Assembly (NCBI GenBank): GCA_028023455.1
Contig: JAQFVV010006199.1
Location: forward strand, 7,330,972-7,394,971
Reading direction: 5' to 3'
Length of the DNA: 64,000 nucleotides
Source of the DNA: Epiperipatus broadwayi
Taxonomy: Eukaryota; Onychophora; Udeonychophora; Euonychophora; Peripatidae
The translations under genes were made by a program, and so were the position numbers. The notes under the pieces are model-generated. The model had not been told where the DNA came from. It did not search any database and worked only from the letters and a program-made list of their open reading frames with translations. This document shows, in pieces, positions 12,851-24,419 of the stretch (position 1 is the stretch's first letter; each line of letters begins with the position of its first letter).

Positions 12851-13560
12851 TAGCTGTTTTACAAGTTTTTCTTTGTGGTGTTTATATCTATTATTTTAAT
12901 TCTTGGCAAGAAATTCATATGGTTTGTCTCAAATTGTCTTCTTAAATCCATTTTACAGCTACAGATGATGATAAATGAGACAAAGTATTTTGTTTTTGTA
13001 AATATTATCTACATCCTTTTTTTTTTTTTTTTGATGTTTATAATTTTAAGATTAAATATTTTTAGAAAATAAATAATTTAATTTAATACAATTTTATTTT
13101 AATAAATAATAGGTGATAATCTGTTATAACTCAAATATCAAATGTTAACACCATGAATCATCTCAGACAACACACAACCGTAATAAATTTCCATTTGAGA
13201 CTGGTTGCTATGATGAGCTCCATCATTAAACCATCAAATACATTTATGGATTCTTGTTTTATAAATGATAGAAATATTAAGATATGATTCTAGGCCAGTT
13301 ATAGCTGTTCAAAGTTTAGTTCTGATTGGGAATTTTGTTTGCTGCATTGATAGATTTTGACATGTTTTGCCATATTACAAGAAGTGGTGATGGTGCGGAT
13401 TCTTCTGTTTCATTCAATAATAATTTGATTTAATAACATGTATTTTTAATTGAGAGTGAAAAGATGAAAGAAAAATTGGGTAAATTTGTTTAATGAAAAT
13501 GTTTGATACACTTATTAATAGGGGTTTAAATTTTAATATTTCTAAAATTAAAAGTTGTTA

Positions 13561-13809
13561 TAGGTGAGTTAAGTGTGAGATGTTAATAGTGATAAAATCC
13601 AATGTTTAATGTCAATTACATTGACATTTGAATAGCAATTCATTATAGTGTCTCTTGTGACATGATGCATGCATATGCTGGTCACATAAATGGATCTCAA
13701 AATTGGATGTGGCCTTGTTTGCTCTATGTTGTCATTAAATTTATTTGTCTTATAAGTTACATGATATTGCATAGGATATATTAGTCTTTAGCTCACTTAA
13801 ATTCACCTA
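13561..13809. mobile_element. MITE with CTATAGGTGA-type ends
   Basis: Inverted ends are taggtgagttaagtgtgag (from 13561) and, reverse-complemented, taggtgaatttaagtgagc at the right end. The target TA is present on both sides (13559-13560 and 13810-13811). Length is 249 bp. An overlapping minus-strand ORF at 13569-13772 is fully inside the MITE and is not a gene. It is probably a Tc1/mariner-related non-autonomous element. Confidence 0.65.
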
Positions 13810-13811
13810 TA

Positions 13812-15729
13812 GCATATGCTACATTTTTCAAAAGAATTTAATTTATTACTAATCAATATTTTTCATAATAGGTCATTTTATATTTTTGAATTTATGGGTC
13901 ACATTTTTTACAAAAGATATAAATTCACAACTTCACAGAATCAAATTCAAATGCACAAAACTTCAGCCTAAAGAATTGCAGGAATGTTAGTACCCTTGTC
14001 AGGTCATCAAATAGCTTGGATTTAATCTGTTTACTTAAGATTTTGCTTTATGAATTTTAGATAATAATCATTGTTGCACAGACTCAAAAAAAGGCTCTAG
14101 AATTGATTTATAGCTTAGAAAAAGTAAAAGAATAAATCTTAAATTTCATCTGCTGTGTGGAAGTGTTGTGCTTCAGACTGTCATTTTTTAAAAATTACAA
14201 TTTAATATTATTATTTACAAGCACAATTTTCATTAATAATTCTTAATCAGAAAGTAATCATCCTTCAGCATGCAGGTTGTTTAGTGAGTATGCAAAACTA
14301 ATCGGGAAGCATAATGAATATTTCTGTAGTGTAGTAATTTTTACTATATCTCACTCAAGATAGGGAACGGTTTCTATCCGCTTGTGTGAGAGTGATGGTG
14401 TAGTGAAAATTACAGACATTATTATTGAATAAACTATAGTCTAATAAAAAATATTAATCGGTAAGCATTTATGAAGAATTGCTAAGAAGACGAAGACTCC
14501 ATAGATTTTTATATAAAGACGATAATGGAAAAGGATAAATCTTAATATTAATAAAAAAACTATTTATTAGTTATATGACATTGAGAAAAAAGCATTAAAG
14601 TGTTTTAATACAATTGTTTTGCATATGTGTGTAATATTTTGTTAGTAAGAGCTCCTTGAAAAGAAACTTCTGAGAATATGAAATAAAAAAAGATTCTTGC
14701 TTTATATGTTATGGCTCATTAAAAAAGAAAAATATATGAAAGTTTTTTTTTTATTTCCGTAAAAAGATAAAAATATCACTATCTGCCAAATCTCATATGT
14801 CATCAACAATGAGTTCAAGTAATGCTTCATGTTTCCGTCCTTTGAACTGAATGAACAACAGCTGTATTAAATGTCTAGTATTCGCACAACTGAATTGTCT
14901 ATTCAAAAAGGGGGGTGGGGTTTGAAATTCTAACTATGTACGATAATCAATTTTTTTAAAAAAATATTATTACAAACAGGAACAAAAAAGTTTTTTTTTT
15001 TAAATTTTAGTTAGAATGAACTTGATTTTTTTTCACTAATTAAAAATAGGTAATCATTTTTTTAAAAATCCTACTATGCCATGTCATGCTTTTTTATATA
15101 TATTTAAAATGCGTAACTAAGTTAAAATCCTATGTGAATTTAATTATCTTGGTATAGGTTTAAACCTGTACAATGTATTATCTTGGTATAATAATTTTAA
15201 GATAGAATAACTAGAAAACAGAGAAAAGAAGTGAGTGCTAACCAAATTTATTAAATTTATATTATCTTATGTCAAGTATAAATTAAATTTAAAAAATATC
15301 AAGTGGAAAATATTGACAAATGAATCAATACAGCGGCAAGAAATTAGAGTCAATAGTTTAAAAAGCGATGATTCATAATTTATTGCATTCCTGTTTTATT
15401 ACGAAAATATGTTATTTTCAGTAAAGAAAGTACCCATTTAACAATGAATTATTTTAAATTAGATAATATAACAATCTGAAAAATGCAATAGTTTGTCAGG
15501 GATTTAAATCCAACACTATGTGTCAGAAATAAGCAAGATCTTTGATTTTGTGGAATATATATATAAATTTCTTATGAATCACATTTCAAAAGTTTAAAAG
15601 AAACTGACAGATACAAGTCCAGTAATGTAATAGATATTTATTAATTGTAGTAGTGTGAAACTAGTAAATAAATGTATAGACTATTTTTGTTAAATGAATA
15701 AAAAATAATAAATTTTATTGATAATTTTG
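13812..15729. other. A/T-rich stretch with one imperfect hairpin
   Basis: No gene is seen. One imperfect stem-loop lies at 14336-14409: gtaattttta and ctatatctcactc on the left arm pair with their counterparts near gagagtgatggtgtag and tgaaaattac on the right. It contains a small inner repeat, gatagggaac / ggtttctatc. Function unknown. Confidence 0.4.
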
Positions 15730-15747
15730 CATCTCTTTGTAATAAAT

Positions 15748-16180
15748 GAAACACAGGCTTGTTATATACCTGTGGCTGCCCATCCTTGCATATGTATTAA
15801 ATGGATTATGTCCTGTACATGTGGGGTTCAGATTGACTTTAGATCAACATGGGTGTGACAATAATCTCGGCCTCAGGGTGGCCTTTGAGCATTCCATCAT
15901 CAGATTTTCAATTGGATGGACGGTTGAAGAGTTGGAGTGTGGAGTGGATTGAAGCCTGTCCATTAAACTATGAGAATAGTCTATCTTAATATATATCTGA
16001 GCACTTATACTATATATGTGTGTAAAGATGATAGTCTGGACCAACTGATGATTGCTGGTTTAGCATGAAATACTTATATTGGTGATTATTTATCTTTTCA
16101 GCATATATGTGTTTAGGTGTATCAGTGTTATTAGATAGAGTGGAGAGAGGTGGGTGGTGTGAAAGTCTGTGCTCATATAC
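15748..16180 (+). repeat. TIR element, left part (copy 1)
   Basis: It starts with gaaacacaggcttgttatat, the reverse complement of which ends the related element at 33615. The core 15865-16180 is nearly identical to 33252-33567. Because the end lies to the left here and to the right there while the core keeps the same orientation, the intact element had ~30-bp terminal inverted repeats. Minus-strand ORFs of about 65 codons inside both copies are nearly identical, but so is the surrounding DNA, so they are not evidence of a gene. Confidence 0.6.
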
Positions 16181-18736
16181 CGCTCAGATCGTCTTCTGTA
16201 ACACACGCATAATTCAAACCCCGACCTAAACGAACACTCAGGAGGTTCTTCTAGTATCCAGTTCGAATCGAAGTCCAATTTCAGCGCCCCTACGTGATAA
16301 CGCATCTGATGCTCAACTAGTATAACCTTTACTGGTGCTGGTGGTCAGGGAGACAAAGACTCTATACTAAGATAAGTTTGGGTGGCTAATTAACGTCTAT
16401 GGATTTATAAAAGAATGCAGAAAAATATATATATAGACCAGACAGTGATAGGAATCAAATAAAATAGAGATAAATTTAGTTTTAAATAATTTCACACAAT
16501 TTATTTATATATATATAACGCCACGTCTGCATATGAGACAGGACGCTATTAAATATTGTTGGCATTTATATTTCAGCAATGACAAAAGGTTTTAAAACAA
16601 TGATATATTCTATTCCTCGGGCTAATAGCGTTACGATAAGTGCTTGACAAGATAGAACATGTGCGAGTGCTTTGAGTAAATAGACAAGTTTAAGACAATA
16701 TTTGAAATTAAAGTTCTAAAATATTTATTGATTTGAGAATAGTACGGACTAAACTTACTAAGCAACGTGGGAATGGGATCAAAGCATTTATTTGAGAATA
16801 AAATAGTTTGTATTGGGAGTCAGTATTGCTGATAGTGATTTATAAAGTTGGAGGGTGTGACCGTTTAAGTCACGGATGCTTTGTAAAATAAAATAAAAGA
16901 AACAATATTGAAGATCCGGAATAATTACGGAGGCATCTTGCCGCTAACCCGTAGGAAAGATTTTGACGAACAGCCGAAACTAGCGACGTGTGACGTTGTG
17001 TAATTCCCAGGTGTCATTGGTGAACACCCTCTGCCTGGAAACTGCAATAGCGAAAGAACGGACTTTGCCGGTAAAGATCTGGAAAAATAAAACAAAGCGT
17101 CTCAACAACCAATTCAGTACCAACAATACGAGACTAGTGTATATAAAAACTACTAAATGGTTTTACTTGGAAGAGAAACCCAATCAAATTCCCGAAATTC
17201 ATTAAGAGGTCGCACATTCTCGACGTCAATGATGAACTTTATAATGAAAGTAGAACCGGTAATTAAAATAGGAAAGCATGCTGGGTTTGAAAAGTAAGTT
17301 AGATTTATATGATCGCTTTGGGGACACATTTAATCATTGACTTCACACATACTCTTATATTAGATTAAAATCAAAAACTATGTGATTATGTTACATAAAG
17401 AAAGTTGCCTCGAACGTGATTTGCAAGACAAAAAATTGGAAAATTATAAATTTAAAATATGCCTTAATAGCTGTCTTATTTTCAATAGAGGGAATAATTC
17501 ACGGTCAAAGCTTCTGACACATATCATAATAAAATAAAAGAAGTTTATAAATAGAAAATATTAACCCAAGGATGAGCAAATGTTGAGTATATTTAAATAC
17601 ATGAAAGAAATACTAAAAGTTGGAAATATAAAAACAATGTTAAAATAGCGTTAGTTAGTGATCACAAGTCTTGAGTTAATTTAGTTACCTCTGGAGAAGC
17701 ATTTGCAGGTAGATGTTCGCGGTTTTATAATTCGCAGCAAAATCTGGAAGTTCATATTTTGGCGCGGCAGCAGCAGTTCCGGATCCGTGTGATAATTTCT
17801 GATGGTATGGGCAGGGCTATTCCGAGGGACATAGCCATCTTAAACCCTCTACTCGGACATGTCAAGTTAGCAATTATTAGAATTTTGAACAACTCAGAAA
17901 CCTTTAGACAACTCAGAATTCTTTAAAAGCTTAGAAAACTCAGAAACCTTTTCAACTCAGATCTTTAGAAGCTAGAATAACCAGAAACCTTTTAGAATCT
18001 TAGAACTTAGAAGAGAACACAAAATTCTTTTATAGTAAAATTTAACAATAGATTGCCCGGGTGTCAAATTATTGGACTTATCTGCTGTAATTAAATCTAT
18101 CCGAATGTCTAAAGGAATTCAACATTAATTAATTTCTTTTGTTAACTCCCTCGACATTCGAATTACAAACTAGATTTAATTAAAATTACTGCTACTAATT
18201 AAAGAAAACTTAAATGGACAGGCGTTTTTAGATAAACTTATATAATTAAACTATTGTCCCTCATTTATTTTAACAGAAATATTTGGGATGATTTTATAAA
18301 TAAAACAAAATTATTTTATTTTAAATTGTAATATTTGAATCTATCTACTAAACTAATATTTACTAAATGAATTTTATTTTAAATCAAAATATATTACGAC
18401 GTAATATATTTGTAAATAGTCAAACAAAATAACTAACAATTTATAATTTTGATATGTTTTAAAATGGATATCATAGTGTGTTAATTCGACTTATATAACT
18501 TACTTTTTAATAAATGTAAATTATGTGAACAAATACATAATTCATAATATTTTATTTTATTTGGGAATAAGTTATATATATAATACGAGCATTGTGCTCG
18601 TGGTTTAAAATTAGGCGGGATTTTCGGTATATAAGTGTATTGCAGACACACTACGATAGATTGGGGTTCAAACTAAGGTATGAGGGTAGGAAGTAGGTGA
18701 GAAAAGGTGAAACGAAGATCTGCAAAGCAGACCTTA
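16181..18736. repeat. Long repeat A (direct copy of repeat B), possible LTR
   Basis: A and B (about 20392-22517) align end to end in the same orientation. The last ~155 bp (18582-18736 and 22363-22517) look identical. Shared landmarks include the palindrome acgagcattgtgctcgt, a tatataag motif (about 18628), an 'aactcagaa' short tandem array (about 17888-18000 here) and a terminal near-palindrome agatctgcaaagcagacct. A is about 430 bp longer because B lacks many short C- and G-containing pieces. No ORF of note. If these are LTRs, the element lies on the minus strand, because a purine run follows A on that strand. Confidence 0.5.
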
Positions 18737-18747
18737 TTTCCTTCCCT
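18737..18747 (-). other. Candidate polypurine tract next to repeat A
   Basis: The minus strand reads agggaaggaaa directly before repeat A begins (taaggtctgc on that strand). A purine run next to the downstream LTR is the usual plus-strand primer of LTR retrotransposons. Repeat B has no such tract outside it, as expected if B were the upstream LTR. Confidence 0.35.
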
Positions 18748-20391
18748 AGTGTAAAAAAAAAAACACCTATAGCAATAAGTAAATTTATAAATATAAAAAA
18801 ACAATATATGATATTAATCTCTCTCTTTTTTTCCCCCCCCTTCTTCCAAATTTTATTTAAAAAATTTATTTTATTGTCTCCTTTTTATATCCTGTGCGTT
18901 CTTTTTATTTATTTATTTATTTTTTAAAAAATACTTTCTGGGTCTGGTGGTATTTTTATATTTTAATAAGTGCTTGTTATATTCTTTATTTTTTTTAAAG
19001 TAATATTAAGTTTCCTTTTTATTGTTTATTTTTTGTATCAGTGGGTATTTTCCTTGTGTTTTTATATCTTTGATATGTGGTAAATTTGCCTACGTATATC
19101 ATCTGTGGACATCCTGTCTAAATATAGTTTGGGCCCTTTTTTATTTGAAATATTTTAATATTGATAAGCTTGTTAGCTGGTTGTTCCTATGTCTGTGTTT
19201 TTCTGAAGTACTCTTTCCAAATAAATTTAGTTTTTATGGAATATTTTAAGTTAAGTTGTTAGTGTTTAGGTCTGGGTCCTGGACATCATTTTTTTCATTT
19301 GAATCATTGTCTAATTTCTGGTTCAGGGATTCATCTGTTAATGACCCTACCGAGTTCAGGTTGTTTCTCTTTTCTTGGTTCAATGACCCTTTTATGTTCT
19401 TCATTTTTAAAAAGTTAGGTTCCTCCCTCTCTCACTTGTGCAATTGTGGTGGTTTGCCCTCTTTACTTCCTCAGCTTCCTAATTTGTCTTCTTCCCTTCT
19501 GTCTTTCTTTTTGTCCTTCTATAAGATTCGGAATTGGTCTCATTTATCCTTTTTCCATGCCTTGGATGTTACGTGATGATGTGATTTTTTTTCCTTTTAT
19601 TTTATTGTACTATTACTATATCCTAAAAACTCTTAACATTATAGCCGATAAAGAAAATGTTTAAACTGTTTTTTAGCTTATTAAAACTAATACGTAAAAA
19701 ATACTCTTATTATTTTTCCTTGTTTAAATCTCTCGTTATTCTTTCTTCAAATTTTATTATGGCTAATAGGTTATCTCCTCTCGTTCTGTTGCCTAATTGT
19801 CTTTTATATTTATCCTTACCCCACTACTCCTCTTACTACTCAAATTTTTTAAATTGTATATATTTTTATGTATATAAAAATCTCTTAAATTCTCCTAAAT
19901 ATTTGAAAATATATTTTTAAATCAATTATTTATATATATAAAGTGGTATATTTTTGTTTCTTATTTAGTTTGATATATATTTATTTATATTTTGTCTTTT
20001 TATTTGGTTAAAATTTAAAAATTAAAATTGGGTAAATTTATTTGGTAAGTATTCTTTTTAAATTCAAGTTTGAAATTATTTTATACTATTCCTTTAATAT
20101 TTTTTTATTGTTATTTTTTATATTTTTTGATTCTCGCTCTATTTTCTAGTCTTAATTCTTTTTTGTTGTAAAATTATTTTGTGAAATATTTTGAAATTTG
20201 TTGCTATTCCTTGATATTTATATTTGTTGTGGTCAAGTGAAAAATAATAGTATAGTTGTCATATTTTGCAGTTGTTTTGGTAGTATTGGAAAATAATTAA
20301 TATAGTTAAATTTTAATATAAAGGTTTGGTAAAAAAAATAAAATTAGCGGGTTAAATATTAAGATCTACAAGGTTGGTGTTTAAATATTCG
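18748..20391. other. Spacer between repeats A and B
   Basis: The plus strand is pyrimidine-rich with long T runs. Plus-strand ORFs (for example 19256-19576) are hydrophobic and look like antisense artefacts. The minus strand instead carries a hydrophilic 52-codon frame (19404-19246) rich in Asn, Asp and Lys, with further polar fragments around it. This could be what is left of a gag-like ORF of a minus-strand LTR element, but no motif identifies it. Confidence 0.3.
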
Positions 20392-22517
20392 GCCTTCAAA
20401 AAATTACATACTCCTACACCAATCAAACCGCCAAACATCAGGGGGGTTCTTAGATATACAAGTTCAAAAAGTCAATTTCACCTATATACGTAATTACTTT
20501 TATGCTGGTGGTGGGGAAAAAAACTATACTAAGATAGTTTGGGTCTAATTACCATGGTTTATAAAAGAGAATATATATATATAGGAGAGAATAATAAAAT
20601 AGTAAATTTAGTTTTAAAAATTTCACAATTTATTTATATAATATATACTTTTATGGATAATATTGTTGTTTTTCGGGTTTTAAACGTGTATATTCTATTC
20701 TCGGGCTAATAGTACATATGTGTTACAAGATAGGAATAGAGTGTGTAAAAGATTAGAAATTTGAAAAAAGTCAAAATTTATTGTTGAGAAGGCATTACAA
20801 GTGGGTCAAAGTTGTATAATGTTGTATTGGGGTCGTTGTGTAGTGTTTATAAAGTGGGGTGTTAAGCCTCTTGAAAATAAAATAAAAAAAAAAGAAGTCA
20901 TAATTACGAGCTAAGAAGTATTTTGAGAACAGAACTTAGGATGTGTGACGTTGTGTTTATTCCCGGGGTGCATTGGTGAACACCCTCTGCTAAACTTGCA
21001 TAAGCGAAAAGAACTTGCGGAAGAATTTGAAAAATAAAAAAAGCTCTCAACAACATTCTGACCAATAAGTATGTATATAAAAAAACTAAATGTTTTACTT
21101 GGTTAAGAAAACCTAATTCCCGAAATTCTTTAAGAGGGTCCGCACTTCGAGTATGTGAATTTATAATGAAAGAGAACGGTATAAAATAGGAAATTGGGGT
21201 TTGAAAAGTAGTATAGTTATATAGATATTGCACATTTATCATTGGCTACTTATATTAGTAAAACAATAATGTAGTTTTAAACTATGTGATTATGTTACTA
21301 AAAAACCCTCGACAGTGTTTGAGAATAAAATTGAAAATTATAAATTTAAAATATGCCTTAATAGTTATTTTATAAGGGAATAATTCCTCGGTAAAGATTC
21401 TGATACATTATCTAATAAAATAAAAAAAGCTTTATAAATAAAATATTAAAGGTAGGAAATGTTGAGTATATTTAAATAGAAAAATAAATAAGTTGTGAAA
21501 ATAGAAAAAATTTAAAAATAGATGTTAGTTAGGTAGATCTTGTTAATTTAGGTTATCTGGAGAAGATTTGTATTTTAGTTTTATAATTAAATCTAATTTC
21601 ATATTTCAGGAAGTTGGTCCATGTGATAATTTCTGATGGTATGGAGAGGTATTCGAGAAGCATTTAAAGTCTATGGATGTAAGGTTAGCAAATTATTAGA
21701 ATTTTAGAAAACTAAAACCTTTAGAAACTCAGAATTCTTTAAAAGCTTAGAATAACTCAGAAACCTTTTTACAACTCAGAATTCTTTAGAAGTTAGAATG
21801 GAAAAAAAACATCCTTTTTATAGTAAAATTTAAAATAGATTGCCGGAGCGTAAAATTATTGGACTTATCTGCTGTAATTAAATCTATCCTAATGTCTAAA
21901 GAATTCAACATTAATTAATTTCTTTTGTTAACTTCCGTCGCATTGAATTATAAACTAGATTTAATTAAAATTACTGCTACTAATTAAAGAAAACTTAAGT
22001 GGACAGTGTTTTTAGATAAACTTATATAATTAAACTATTGTCCCTCATTTATTTTAAAGAAATATTTGGGATGATTTTTATTAAATAAAACGAAAATTAT
22101 TTTATTTTAAATTGTAATATTTGAATCTATCTACTAAACTAATATTTACTAAATGAATTTTATTTTAAATCAAAATATATTAGAGGTAATATATTTGTAA
22201 ATAGATAAAAAAATAACTAAAATTTATAATTTTGATATGTTTTAAAATGGATATCATAGTGTGTAATTACGACTTAATATAACTTACTTTTTAATAAATG
22301 TAAATTATGTGAAAAATAATAATTATAATATTTTATTTTATTTGGGAATAAGTTATATATATAATACGAGCATTGTGCTCGTGGTTTAAAATTAGGCGGG
22401 ATTTTCGGTATATAAGTGTATTGCAGACACACTACGATAGATTGGGGTTCAAACTAAGGTATGAGGGTAGGAAGTAGGTGAGAAAAGGTGAAACGAAGAT
22501 CTGCAAAGCAGACCTTA
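20392..22517. repeat. Long repeat B, deletion-rich copy of repeat A
   Basis: Collinear with 16181-18736. Pure A/T tracts match almost base for base, while many short C- or G-containing segments of A are absent. For example, gaacaaatacataattcata in A (about 18527) is gaaaaataataattata in B, each C missing. The stretch corresponding to A 16640-16990 is about a third shorter. The ~155-bp right end is identical. A 112-codon minus ORF at 20904-21242 has no recognisable similarity and no counterpart in A. Confidence 0.5.
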
Positions 22518-23128
22518 CTGTTTCAATATCCTATATTACATCTCTTTGTGTAGATTTTTAGAAGTGATAAATTAAGCACACCTGTCATATCACAATCTGT
22601 TAGGTAATTTTTTTTACTTTAATTTTTTGCTTATTTTTAATATAGCAGCATTTAAAAATATATTTTCATTTCTCAGTGAAAGACTACAATTAATATACTT
22701 TGTGAATAATATATTATTTCTCTTCTATTTTACAGATATTGTTTAAAATGAAAACAATATAGTACTTAGTTAAATGTACATATATTCCATTTATTACCCT
22801 CTTCACACATTTACTTTCTAATAATTATTAATTCACAATTTGTATTGCAGTCTTTTAAAATTAACATTATAGTATTTTAGTATAATTAAGCTTATACTAT
22901 ACAGTATTTGCTTTTTTTACATTCCTAAATATTTCAATACCAATAATGGGAATCTGCTTATGTTTATAGTTTTAGAATTGAGATAGACATTACATGTATC
23001 TAATGCTAAATTAATGAATTGGAAGGAGGAGGGCTCTTTGCTTTTTTAACATTATAGTATTGTCTTTATTCTTTTATTTCTGATTTTAACTGACATTACC
23101 ATATTATTTTTGTGTATTTATTTACATA

Positions 23129-23910
23129 TGAGGGGGTACCCAAAAATAACTGGAATTTTATAATAATAAATTGTTTTCTTATTTTTAGTGTTACAAATTG
23201 AATCCCCTTCAAAATATAGTCTATTTAATGCAATGCATGAGTGTTAACATGTTTTTCACTTCTTGAAGTAATCCGAAAATTTCTTGTTAAAGTGATGCCT
23301 CTTAATGCCTGGGTGGTTTTTTTTCATCACCATTTCTAAGTCCACAGACAAAAAAAATTGAGGCATTTTTTCATTTGATGGAATAAAAAGAAGTTGCATG
23401 GAATGAAATTGGGCGAACATGAATGATGGATAAATTGGGTCATGATAAATTAAACTAAAAATTGTACCACACTCAAAGCTTTGTGCACTGGCACATTGTT
23501 GTGATAAAGATTGCATTTGCCACTTGACCATAAATTGAGACACTTTCATTTTACCGCATCATGAAAGCATTTCAGAACTTGTAGTTAAAATGTCTGATCA
23601 TTACAAAAGAGTTCTGAGTAATAATGCCATTTACATTAAAAAACAAAACAGCATCATCTTGACATTTGACTTCACTTACCATGTTTTTTTTGGAACATGG
23701 TGAATTTGATACTTCAATTAAACCACTTGTAAATTGTGTTTTCCCCAGAGCAGTTAGTTGCATGTAAACTGTTTCATGCATTATAACTGTTTTTCCTGCC
23801 ATTTCACATAACAGATAATGCAATTTAAAAGATATCTAGTGGCAGAAGCATGTACTGCAATTTGCTTACTTTCCAGAGAGTTATTCCCATTATTTTTGGG
23901 TACCCCCTTA
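23129..23910 (-). mobile_element. mariner element, internally deleted
   Basis: The ends are ~28-bp inverted repeats: after TA, tgagggggtacccaaaaata on the left and, reverse-complemented, taagggggtacccaaaaata on the right. TA flanks both sides (23127-23128 and 23911-23912). The length of 782 bp is well short of the roughly 1.3 kb of a full mariner. The missing part is the N-terminal side of the transposase, which is on the minus strand. Confidence 0.8.
23140..23823 (-). pseudogene. mariner transposase pseudogene
   Basis: Mariner transposases are DD34D enzymes that excise and insert at TA. On the minus strand, broken frames give, in order, DDAVLFFNVNGI (the family's FFDxxGI strand with Asp changed to Asn), a region where the HDN motif should be but is not readable, IYPSFMFAQFHSMQLLF (counterpart of the YSPDLAPCDFFLF block, with its Asp residues lost), and near the end a YFEGDS motif and IPVIFGYPL. 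The order and the TIRs make the assignment firm. The N-terminal helix-turn-helix half is absent and several stops are present, so no active enzyme can come from this copy. Confidence 0.75.
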
Positions 23911-24337
23911 TAAGTACTGATTTAAGCTTACACTATTTAAGGTAGTTTCGCAACGGATTTCTTTCAAGACCTCTATGAGGTTAAATTATTTTGAATCAAT
24001 TGGATTTAATATATCATATAATTTGTAAAATGAAGTAAAATTTTATATGAAGGCTTCTGAAGAATATCTACATGACTAGATCATATTTCTGCAAATTTCT
24101 TTTATGGCTTTTAGCTATAGAAATTACTCACTCAAAGAAAATGTGTTACTAAAATAATTGATCTGCCCTTAGAAAATTATTCTACTATTCAAAATTATAA
24201 ATAATTATAATGACATATTTTCAATAAATTGAATGTTTATTTTTGTTCCATCACATTTATTTTTTTTTTTTTGATTTCTAAATAATAATTGAATCTAAGT
24301 TAGTTTTTCCTTTTTCTTTTTTTTTTAAAGTGTCATA

Positions 24338-24419
24338 GCATCGGCCGGGATGCGAACCCGCAACCCGGGCAACTGCTTGCAAGTGCAAGCAGTCGCTCTG
24401 ACCTCTCGACCACCAATGC
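24338..24419 (-). pseudogene. tRNA-like sequence, probably a tRNA-derived pseudogene or SINE head
   Basis: The 82-nt minus-strand sequence has a complete 7-bp acceptor stem (gcattgg with ccgatgc, one G-T pair), an A box tggtcgagagg and a B-box-like ggttcgcatcc with one mismatch. The T stem pairs at four of five positions. The anticodon arm is abnormal: actgcttgca and tgcaagcagt form a 10-bp stem with only two loop bases, leaving no 7-base anticodon loop. An A-rich tail follows the 3' end on this strand, which suggests retroposition. A functional tRNA is unlikely. Confidence 0.5.

Larger units (their letters stand above)
15741..22538. mobile_element. Composite repeat bounded by an 11-bp direct repeat
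   Basis: The 11-mer catctctttgt occurs at 15730-15740 and again at 22539-22549, bracketing everything between, like a target-site duplication. Inside lie a TIR-like end (15748-15777), a core shared with 33252-33567, repeat A, a spacer and repeat B. The last bases (about 22525-22540, aatatcctatattacat) resume the core sequence where the 33.5-kb copy continues (aatataccctatattacat). I read this as one TIR element with a later insertion (16181 to about 22524) inside it. The exact boundaries are inference. Confidence 0.45.

Noticed and set aside
15844-16044. Minus-strand ORF nearly identical to the one at 33222-33431
   Set aside because: The whole core repeat is nearly identical between the copies, so the shared ORF is not evidence of coding. 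The peptide has no family resemblance.
18715-18740. Terminal near-palindrome of repeat A/B as a Helitron 3' end
   Set aside because: The hairpin is not followed by a CTRR terminus at the proper distance, no 5' TC start was found, and no Rep/helicase coding exists.
19256-19576. 106-codon plus-strand ORF in the A/B spacer
   Set aside because: It is rich in Phe, Leu and Ser, as expected when a purine-rich strand is read in antisense, and there are no motifs. The opposite strand is the more protein-like one.
20904-21242. 112-codon minus-strand ORF in repeat B
   Set aside because: Repeat A has no corresponding frame. The ORF exists only because of the deletions in B.
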